DNA from: Hyalella azteca
Taxonomy: Eukaryota > Arthropoda > Malacostraca > Amphipoda > Hyalellidae
NCBI RefSeq assembly: GCF_000764305.2
Contig: NW_025941719.1
Span: 310,001-374,000, forward strand
Direction of reading: 5' to 3'
DNA: 64,000 nt
The notes under the pieces are model-generated. The model searched no databases and was not told the DNA's origin. It saw nothing but the letters and a program-made list of their open reading frames with translations. Both the position numbers and the translations under genes were made by a program. Every line of letters begins with the position of its first letter. Position 1 is the first letter of the stretch. Positions 12,653 through 24,000 of this stretch are shown here, in pieces.

Positions 12653-15015
12653 TTCATTATTTGTTAACGTTAATCGTTAAAATATTATTTAGGCATGTTT
12701 CTGATAATTTAGCGCGTCATTTAAATGAATTTTCGTTCGAAACCTGACGCAGAAAGCCAGAAACTGACTTTTTGTTCTGCTCAAAAGTGGTCTGCGGCTG
12801 AAGACGAAGTTGTGCTAGAACATTCATGTTTAATGTGTACAGTTTATTATAGTCGACAAAGAGTTTTAAATTTATTAAAAAGTGTGCATTTATTTTATGT
12901 ATCGAATTTTTTAGTGTTTCCAGCTATATTTTTCTGGGCGTGACGAAAATATTTGTAATGTTTTTGACCTGTAACCATTCCTGCTGAAACTCTCAACTAT
13001 TTTTATTTCTCACGAAAAATTACTTGCATAGGACTACTTCTAACAAAGTTTCACGCAGCCTAAACTAATTGCATTTATTCCGTAATTTTACGCTTTATAT
13101 CGCTTATCAAAAACCTTGTGAATTAATCAGTGGAGTCTCCTGCTCTTTCAATCAACGATATGAGATATATTTGTTACTCGGAAGTTACTCTAGAGGGGCA
13201 GACTGGCAAACGAATATTTAATATTTCTTCTTAAAATTACACGAGTTTCAAAAAATCACACTGCAAACTGTATTTACTGTTGTCCTGAAAACTCGACATG
13301 CCAATGACGACGCCCTCCGTTGAGGTCTCTGTCGTTGGCTTAGCTCAACGAGAGCCATGGCAGCTTCCTGGCGTCTGAGAAGTTTAGGCTGAAGCGCACG
13401 CCAAACGTCGCTTGCCCCGAGTGCGGGGACTCATCCAGTCCCTTCAGCACGCTCGTCTTTCCCTATGTCCCTCAGCGTCCTCCCTCTGTGGGACAGTCTC
13501 TTGTAAGCAGCAGCGTATCTTGTCACCTTCCTTGAACTCACCTGTTCTCCGTTCTTCTAATGGCCCATCCTAGTCTACCACCAGAACCAGCGCATTAACA
13601 AACGACAAAAACGCCTGTCGGCGCATTAACAAACGACAAAAAACTTAACACAAGTAATCATTTAATAAATTTTCCTGCCACTATTACCCCTGAACTCTTT
13701 AGTATACCATCGTAGCTTATGTGCTACGCTAAGCTTTTGGTTCTTATTGCAATGTGCCGCGACTTCAGTGGAGTTCCCACCGCTTCATTTTTTTTAGCTT
13801 AACTTTAAGATGAACGCTATTGCCGCCACGAAAGCCGGTCGATCATTGAGTTGCTGCAACGCGCAATCGAACGAAAGTTTAGCCGCAGTTTGTACTTGAG
13901 TCGACAACACTCTTCCGTTACTAGTAACAGTTGAACGATTATGAATTTACTCAATAATAAATAAGTTTGCTTATATAATGATCAAATATTTGCAAGATAA
14001 ATGCTTTCCATCTTATGCTTATTTACAATGCTATTAAAGAACTGAGCTTTAAGTGGACCCAACCTATTAAATGAACCATCCGTAAACCCGCTGAACTTTA
14101 CCGTATAAAGCCATGGTTCAACCATGGTATAAAGCCGTCATGAATTGCAATAAATTTTGAATAAAATTTATCTGGGAGACATCTTTGTGACTCAACTGCG
14201 CAAGAAGTTGTGCAATTTTGAACCATGTATATACTAGCACTTCGTTTTTAGGTTATCGAAATTCCTATTTTTCTCGATATTTTCCTATTACTATGTTTCT
14301 GCATTAAATTACCAGGATAATTTTTTTAATCGAGCATATTTAGGTATATTCTGAATGCCAGTAAAGTTTTCAAATGCTTTCCTTTTCTTAAACCTTGCTT
14401 TTGTTACATCTATCGGTAAATTCAATGCAGTGTGATGATTGATTGATAGAGCTAGGTTTACGTACAGATCACATTAATGTTTATAGCATTGAAGTTGATC
14501 AATAATAGAATAGAATAGAAGTGTCGGCACTTAAGAAATAGGCCCATGGCCTGTTGCCGATTCATGAATTTTTCGTGACTTGATTCACAAGGGATCAATA
14601 ATGCTTAGAAGATGAAGGCATGACCTATTATATAGTGACAACCATGAGAGGGTTAATAGTCTCTATACTGATGGACGCTTACGATAATGTTCGTTAAACT
14701 AAATGCCTTCTCTTTCGTTTAGCCTACTGATAAAATAACACGTGGATGTCAGTTTTATCGCTCGACACGTAGGAGTGAACATGATTCGATAAATTATTAC
14801 TCACTATAAAATTTGTTTTTAACATTAATTACGCTAAAAAGTTTAATTTTTTTAACTTTCATTGTATGATGAAAAAAGTGCAGCGCTTTTAAATTTCATT
14901 ATTAAAAGGAAATGAACTCACAGTGGTATTGCAGTAACTTCACGACATTGTGAACCTTACTCGCACTTTACTCCGGCAAGTGCTGAAGTGAAGAGTGAAG
15001 ACACAAATTTCCAAA
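12653..15015. other. Intergenic region before QCR9
   Basis: I see no supported gene. A local direct repeat at about 13590-13650 duplicates gcgcattaacaaacgacaaa. A GC-richer patch lies at 13300-13570. An aatag microsatellite is at about 14503-14520. The QCR9 promoter must lie towards the right end, but I can point to no specific element. Confidence 0.5.
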
Positions 15016-18000
15016 ATGTCTTTTGTTCAGAAAATCTACCATGGTATGTTCAAGAAAACGTCAAGTTTCCTTGCAGTAATCGTAATTGGTGCCTTTGCTG
15101 CTGAAGCACTCACTGAAAGTGCTGCCAATTATTTATGGGAGTCCAATAATCAGGGGGTAAGTTGTTTCAGTCTTCATGTCAAGTCACTCAATTGCTAGTA
15201 CCTAATCAGAATATTTCATAACTAGGTAGCTACCTACTAGTTAAAGCAAGCATTTTAAAAGTTATATTTTGAAATGATATGTCAAAAAATACATTTCTGT
15301 CTTTAGTGTCTAGCTAGCTATTTTTGCTTTAGGGTAAACGCGGTATATTCCGACATCGTAGGTAATTCCGTCACCTCTCCAGCTTTTCCTTTATATTAAG
15401 CTTTGTTTTAGTTCCATGTGTTCATTGATGGTTGAAATGGTGATGTCATACATTTGCGTGTCGAAATACTGCAAAAACACTAGGTCTTTGGCCATCTAGT
15501 GGGAAAATATTGAGATCCAAAGAGAGACAATGCATGCCACGTGGTGAGATCATCGAAAAATGTGTCAAATTTGACAGTTGACATGGCTCTACCAAATAGT
15601 GAATAACTGTTTTTATAGGAAGAATATTATGGTTTGAGACTTTTAAATATGTCTGTGAATATATTAGGTATCCTTTAAGTACATGGTGCCAATCGATAGG
15701 TTATTCAAAAGAACCTGTTCTTATGTCATTTTGAACCGATCAACACTTCTTTATGGACCGATCGTAAAACACACCTTCACCGGCAAAAGCAAACATTTTG
15801 TGACGTTTCATCATTGCTGACTCGTAGTGAAGTGTTTTGAGAGTCATGTGAAGGCAACAGAACTTACGTAACGCATACGTTTTTTTGTTATAGTTTTTCA
15901 TTTCTCGATGCGTCCTTAATGTGTCGGAATATACCGCGTTTACCCTAAATGAAGTGAAAATAAACAATTTCTTGAATTTAAAATAAATTCATAATTCACA
16001 AAGTTTATAAAACAGGGTTGGTAATTTTTTTGATTTATAAGTTTTTTTTTATTTTCACTTTTTTTTTGTCTTTTTGAAATGTAATTTTTTATCCTGCAAC
16101 TAGCGACCATAGTGGCAAAGCAGAAAGTTTTTACAACTCTCCCTCCAGTTCATTTTTGAGTTCTATAACTCACACGTCTATTTAATCAGATAAAGATTAT
16201 ACAAAAACTCAATAATAATGTGAGTGGCCGGGCTATAAGTAAACCAGTAAAGTACCATCATGGATACCAGCATTATCATATTTAAGAAATTGGTTTAAAT
16301 CTTGAGTTATTGAGGAAATTAAAAATGAACTGATTCCAAAAAAAGCTCTGGTTTGCCACTATGAACTAGCCTACTAACAATAACCTTATATGGATGGCTA
16401 AAAAGGGCAGTTATTGCCTTCAAGAGTGGCCAAGGTGGTGTTTACCACTTAGGGACTTTTGGGGTTTGTATGGAGGCTAGGGTAAACGCGGTATATTCCG
16501 ACATCGTAGGTAATTCCGTCACCTCTCCAGCTTTTCCTTTATATTAAAAGCCTAATAGCTGTTAATTAAAACGTAATTAAGTAGTGTTCAATATTCGTTA
16601 GTGTTCTAATTCAAAGCCGTGTTGTATCCCAATACAGCCCACACAGCAAACGGAATTAGAACACGTGGATGTCGGCAATACGTATCAGTTAAATTTGAAG
16701 CGCTGACGCAACACGACTCACCATGTGTTGAATATTGCCACACATAGTGACGGAATATAGGGATTTGGTAGGTTTCCATTCTAAAGGCTTTTTAATATAT
16801 ATGGCAACATTTTGTGATGTTTCATTGTTGCTGAGGCGTAGTGAAGTGTTTTGAGAGTCATGTGAAGGCAACAGAACTTACGTAACGCATACGTTTTTTT
16901 TTATAGTTTTTCATTTCTCGATGCGTCCTTAATGTGTCGGAATATACCGCGTTTACCCTATAATAATGAAGCAAGGTAACAAGCTAAATATTGACCATTT
17001 AACTGGCTTCAATATACATTATACAACAGCACTTCAAGAATGAGGATCTGCTAAACCAGTGGTTCCCAAAGTGGGCAATATTGCCCGGTTTGCCCCCCTG
17101 GGGGTGGTGGAAAGAACTTTGGAGGCCTCTAGAAAGACCAGTGTTTAACCTTTCTCTTTCAAAATTGCAGCATACTAAATATCAAGAAAGAGGCATTTGT
17201 TTTTATATGTCTGTCAGTGGGGGGGCGCTAGAGATTCACTGGGGAGCCAAGGGAGGCACCAGCCTGATAAAGTTTGGGAACCACTGTTCTAAACATTGAA
17301 GTCACATAACAGATAGGTAGCTGATAGCACAGTGCACAACACTATCAATTGATCTACTAGTTTTATGTCCTATAAATCTACCAGACTCTACCCTCTAAAC
17401 ACACCGATATAGTACCTATAGTGACTGACTGCACTGTTCTCATTTGATTCAGACCAATTAACCAATACTAAACATAAACTGAATGACAACCAAACAAACC
17501 TCAAACGACTTGAAACAAGACTTTATGCTATGAGAAAAGGCTGAAAAGCTAATACTGTTTTAAATCAACGTGTACACAATTCAAACATTTTATTTCCATT
17601 CACTGCATTTAATTTTTTTATATATAGTTTTATAATTGTAATTGTTTTGTTTCTAGTTATAAATTCACATATTTAAAGATTGAAATGAAATATTTTAATT
17701 AGAATACTTATATTAGAGAGGAAAATCTTTCTAAATGCCTGAAAGGTCAATACAATCTCAACCAACCCTTCTTATATAAGCTAGCTCAAGTGTGGACAAC
17801 ATATCTACCTGCAGGGCCGTGACCAGAGCTTTCCCACCATTTCCGGAACTGCGAGATTTCTGACAGATGAATTACCTCCTATCTAATTGTAAACAAAAGT
17901 GCACGATTGGGCGGCTAGATGCCAATTGTATTAAAAATTCGTCATGTTGGAGCCGCAAGATTTCAAAAACAAGTAGGAAAATTTCAATCCTGAGATAGCT

Positions 18001-21000
18001 AACACATGTAAATTGTATAATATAATTAATATATAACAAATAGTCAAATAGTTGAAGACTATTTATAGCCTTATAAGAATCAGCTAAGCTGCTAGTTATG
18101 TTATATGTACAATGTTACCGTCAAACGGGGTAATAAGGGTCAGGCGGGATAAATCAGGATGCGCGTCCCACATTTTGTAGAAATGTTGTAGCAGCTAAAC
18201 TAATCAAAATATTGCAAAACTAGAAATAGTGGTGTAAACTTCAACATTTTTACTATCTATTACGTATAAAGCTAGTCAAGAAATCAAACATTTACTATCT
18301 CTAAAAAATCATTGAAAAAAGTGTGAAAAGTGAGATTTTGGAAAAGTACCTCTACTAAGGCCTGGAGCAAAAATAATATTCACCATATTAAGAAATTTTA
18401 CTTGCATAAAAGTTGCACACAGGTGTTGGCTTGAAAACGCGATTGATGAAATTTGCCTATCTCATTCCAAAAAAAAAAATGGCAGCCATTTTCATGCAAT
18501 GGGGTAATAAGGGACACCCCCCAGGGACACCCTTAAAAACGCATTTACAGTAGAACCTCAGTTAGCAAAGGCTCCAGTTAACAAAAAAAATTGATTAACA
18601 ACAAAGAATTTTGATTACCTTTACCTCGCTCAGTGAAAAAATTTCACGTATCAAAAAATTAGTGCATCATTGGTCATCATGAAATTGTGCATAGAATGTC
18701 ATATATAGAATTGTGCACTGGGCATCACTGACTGAAAAGTAATTGAGCTAAACTATGATTTATTTCTCCCAAACATATGATGGTTGTCACTAAAACATTC
18801 CTTTCTGTTTCAGGTATGTTTTTCATGATCTTTTTTCTTATAGTAAATTCACTTAACCCAATTAAAATGGTGTGAAATTACAAGCCATCCTGTAAGCTTC
18901 TAGATACAGAAGAAATGCTATAAGGCTGCTGATTTGAAGTTTGCAGTGGACAAGGTTGTTGTAAATGCTCAATGGCATGTTCATGGATACGGTAATAGCA
19001 CGTCAATATTATGGTAATTAATGAATATGGTAATATCATATCAATAAAGGAAAAACAAGTAAAAATCACAGAAAATGTCATTTATTCTACATACCGTAAA
19101 ATGGGGTTACTTTGACCGGTGGGGTAACTTTGACCAGTTTTCGTTTTTTTAACAAAAACCCCCAAAACTCAAAAACGATTTGACATAGAAAAATTTTGTC
19201 AATGACCATCAAAGGCCTAATACTGGGGCTACGTAACACAATAGAAAGATTTAGAAAGTTTGCATATCTAATAGGTTAAAAAATTAAAAATGTGACCCAC
19301 GAAATAGAGCTATTATTTAAAGCCTGTCGGAGTACCCCCTCCAATTTTTTAATTTTTTTGGTAAAATAACTCCAGGTTTTGATGCATTGTAGTAGAACTC
19401 TTCTAGTTTCATATGCAAAAGACAAATTTTAGGAAAGTGTCATAGTTTGCAAATGGGGGCGCCGCCCCCCGATCGGGTAACTTTGACCACCTAATGGCAG
19501 CTGTGACGGGGTAACATTGACCGGCTTGGAAATTAAGTTAAAATTACCATAGGTACCTATATAACATATTTTATGTTTGATACACCTATTGATGTTTTTT
19601 CTTTATGTTTCAGACTCTACAGTGTCTTATATATGGCAATTTTAACTTAATTTCCAGACCGGTCAATGTTACCCCGTTACGGCTGCCATTAGATAGTCAC
19701 ATTTTGCCCATTTGGGGCGGCGCCCCCCATTTGCAAACTATGACACTTTCCCAAAATTTGTCTTTTGCTTATGTAACTAGAAGAGTTCTACTACAATGCA
19801 CCACAACCTGGAGTTATTTGGAGTTATTTTAGCAAAAAATAAAATGGATTTTACCACCTGGTCAAAGAAAGCCCAAGAGCTGGGGTAACAAATTCCGTCA
19901 CTTTTTTTGAAATTACATCAAAACTATGAGAGGCAGGAGCCAGCAATTTATGGTGAGTAAAGCTAGAGCATAGACCTGTATTTTGCATGTTTCAATTTAA
20001 GTTTAACTTATCTAGTAAAAAAATGGCATCATTTTGAAAAAAAATGGTCAAATTTCCCCCCATTTATGGTACCTATACATCATCTACAATGAAAGAGGAG
20101 GACTTCAGAGTAACATTAGTAATGAATGAGTACACTCTGCATGCTTCAAATGTTTTATAATTGAGTTTTATTGCAAGTGTCCTGGATTACCCCGATCCCA
20201 GGGGTGCTTTGGGACGCTTTTATTTTGCGTCTGGCACCTCACATATAGCATATGGAATTTTTTTAGAGATGCCATTCGATAGCTCTTGCAAAGAGCTTTA
20301 AATAAGCCCAAACTCGTTTCTGAAATGTTTCATGGTAAGAAGTTATTAACAAAAAACTCTCAGAATGGTCCCTTATTACCCTGTTTGACGGTATTGCAAC
20401 ACTTGATGGCTTTGTACCAAAAACATACAATTCATTAGAATGTAATACACACCAAGACTAAAGGCAACAGGTTTATATTCCAATTTGTCATATAGTACAT
20501 TTATACTAAACCATGAATAACAATACCTCAAAATAAATTGAAGACTGCCACTCAATATATTTAAATATATAAAAAAATAAAAAATATAAAAAATCATGAT
20601 TGTTTATAAAAAATCAAGTGATTCAATTGCATGATTTAATCAGTTTGATTTAATCATTGCCAGCCCTGTTAAAAAGTACAAGTATCTGGAAGCTGTATTA
20701 AAACTTAACTACTAATGAATGAAATTTTGTAGCTCTAAATTTTTAATACATTAGGAATGTCATGGCCCAATAGTAGACTTTTCTTAACAATTAGATAACA
20801 AGTAATTCATCCAGTGGGAATCTTGTTGCTCCTAAAATGGCAGGAAAGCTCAATTTGGGACTTGAAAGGTAGATATATTTCACACCAGTCTGGACTAGTG
20901 AAGGAAATATTAATCTATGAACAGCCACTTTATTTGTCAAGCTGTGGTTTTATGGATTTGCAAGTCATGATTCCATTTCTTTGAGCCATGAATTCCATGT

Positions 21001-24000
21001 TTCGACCCAGAGTTTAAAGTTAAAAGTACGGTGATTGGAGCAGATGCAGATAGGTGCAGGTTTCACAGTGGAATTCTAAGAAGAGAGGTCCTTATGGTGG
21101 TCTGCCACCGTGCGGCAGTCTGAACCCTTTGCAAGGCCCCTTGCCCTTGGCCCTTGGGCCCCTCTTGCAAGTTGCAATGGTCTAAACTCAACAGTCCAAC
21201 CAACCCCTTGGTCTCATCAAAACTCCCTCTAGAAATATGTGGAGTTTTGAAATTGATATAAATAAATCAGTAAAGATTTGAAATGGGGAAAATTCCTTAG
21301 TTATTTATGTTGTTTCCAAAATGATATCAATGACGTAAAAAATGACAATGACTTACCATCATGGTCATCTGTTGCTCAGCCAGTTGGCCATGTTTCCAGC
21401 TCTTGAGTCAGTCCTTTCACTCCTTTGTTTCACTTTTGTTAACTCATAATGTTAGAACTTTCTTGTTCAAATGTTGACAATACAGTCAACATCACAATCA
21501 AAATTATTCACAATCTGAAATATATGTTACAATATCACAATCGAAAATGTTTTTCACAAATAACCATCGATCGCAACACAGAACCGCTTCCATATTGACT
21601 GTCGCTTTGTTTACATTCTGCTGGCTGGGTGGAGCTTGTGGTGATGTCACGCAATGCACATGCACACGTGGTACATCGCCTGTGACTCAAACAATGCTAT
21701 ATCTTACTGCACCACATATAAGTAAATTTAAATAATTAGTAATGGATAATATGTTGCTGGAACACTTTAAGAGACTGTGCCTAAACAGGGGCCATACTTT
21801 CTAAATTTGCTAAGTGAATGTAAGTACTTATGCTCTGTTTTCTTGTCTATGATTGGTGGATTTTGCTTGAAAGGCTGTCAATGATTGGGTGATGAACTTA
21901 CAATCTCTTGAACTTTTTTTGAAAGTATGGGACCTGACTACAATATTATATTACTAGTCTAACATACTAAACAATAAAGTAGTTCATTGGCTTACTGCTG
22001 CTGGTGCTGGCATTTGTATGTGGGCGCTGCCATCTTTGTTTTGAATTCAAGCGATGCAATATCTTACTGCACCACAAATAAATAAATTTATATAATTAGT
22101 AATGGAAAATATGTTGCTGGAACACTTGAAGAGACTGTGCCTAAACAGAATACAATATTATTATATTATTAGTCTAACATACTAAACTATAAAGTAGTTC
22201 ATCGGCTTGCTGCTGCTGGTGCTGTCATCTGTATGTGCGTGCTGCCTTCTTTGTTTTGAATTCTAATTTGAAATTGAAAGCCCGGGTTTGATGGCAGTTT
22301 CGAGTCCTTTAGAGCCTAAAACATACTAAAAATTTGTTGCTGCATGGATTTTAATGCTGTTAACATTTAGAAATTTTGAAGTATCTCTCATGCAAGAAAT
22401 GCAGGCTAAATAAATTTTAAGTTAGAAATGAATGTCACTTGAAATTATTGTTACGAGTGATCTAGGTTTTGGGACCCCAGGTTTTGGATTGAGTAGGTTT
22501 TAGTAAAATAAGAATTTTTTAACAAAGTATTTCTTGCTTGAGAGATAATTCGTAGTTTCTTGATGGTAACAGCATTAAAATCCACGCAGAAACATAAAGT
22601 TTTAATATTGTAAGGGGAGGCGTTCATTCCTGGTAAATTTAATATTTATATTAAAGAGGTATATGGTGCAGCTGTGGACAAGACTGGCATGTAAGGCTAC
22701 TGAAACTACCTGGGCACAGCTTAGGGAAATATATTATGAAACACTGAAGCCAGCATACAACCAACAAAATGCCGACACCTGCAGTTAGTGCATAATGAAA
22801 TGGGGTTAGTAGTGTTACGATGGTATGGAAGCAGCAAGTCACACTAGCAGGTGGAGCTTGCTCTATAAAAACACAGCAGAAATCTCCTGAAATCATCAGG
22901 CCCTCAGTCCTTGTTGCAACTAGCAAATCGCAAGTCCTAATCACTAAAGCAAAAGAACCAGTTAACTAAGGTCACTCACATGGGCTGACATCACACAAGT
23001 TACAAATGGCAAATGCACAGTCAGGCAATAAAATTAGTTCCTAATTACCATCTAAAATTGATTGTTTTTACTAGAATGTCACAATAAAACACATTTGCAC
23101 TGGCACCATAATTCTGGACAATGTAAAAATCAGTTACTTTGAGAAATCCTGCTCTGGGGTGCACTGGGGAAACATATAAATGGAAAGCACTCCTATGGCT
23201 GGCAAAAGTGTCCACCCAGTGGGCCAGTAAGTCCCTTCTCTGGGTGCTCCACTAAGGTTGAGGCAGGTTACTCAAAGGAATCACTGTTTTCTCAGTGCCT
23301 GTCAACTGCCCACCACAAGGAGCAATCCAATTTCACTTGCTGCACTGGAGTCTTGGTGGAGGGTGCCCTTGGATCCAGTTTAATTCCCAGGTTTTTTTAG
23401 ACTCAACTCTTGATGCCATATAAGTGAACAAAACGCGGGAATTGGCTTTGGTGCGCAACAGGAGAGCAAGTGACAGATATAAACATATGTAACATAATAA
23501 AATATAACACAATAGATGCATTGACACACATGACGCAATTATAAAATGTAACACAAATGGGTGAATATATAAAAAAGTAGGAGCATTAAAACCAGGTTTA
23601 GGCAAACGCCACTACTCACCCATGAAGGGGCAAAAGCAGGCAGGCAATCAGCAAGCAGTAGGATCAGGCAAGGCATGTAGCAGCATCAAATGTCTGGTAA
23701 ACTTGCATCAAATCCATCTACCAAGGCACAGAGGGATAAGCTTAAGGCTGGCACAATTACATGCACTGACTCAAAAGATCTATCTGATAGTGATTTACAT
23801 TCATGAGTCTGGAAAGAGAGGACACAGGTGAGTGGAAAGAATTCATGGTGCAGCAACATGAATGTTACACAAGCCACACCACTACAATATGACATATTGA
23901 AAATATAGGCTCCTTCTCTACTTCAAACTAGGGCTTAGGATTACAAATTGAGCATTCTAAATGGAAACGTAACAGATTCTGCAGCTAGCAGCTGACTGGA

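Noticed and set aside
17081..17299. 72-codon frame at 17.1 kb
   Set aside because: It lies almost wholly within the 230-bp hAT-type MITE.
22651..22944. 97-codon minus frame with IRTCDLLVATR
   Set aside because: It lies in repeat-like intronic sequence, matches no protein family I know and has no supporting splice sites.
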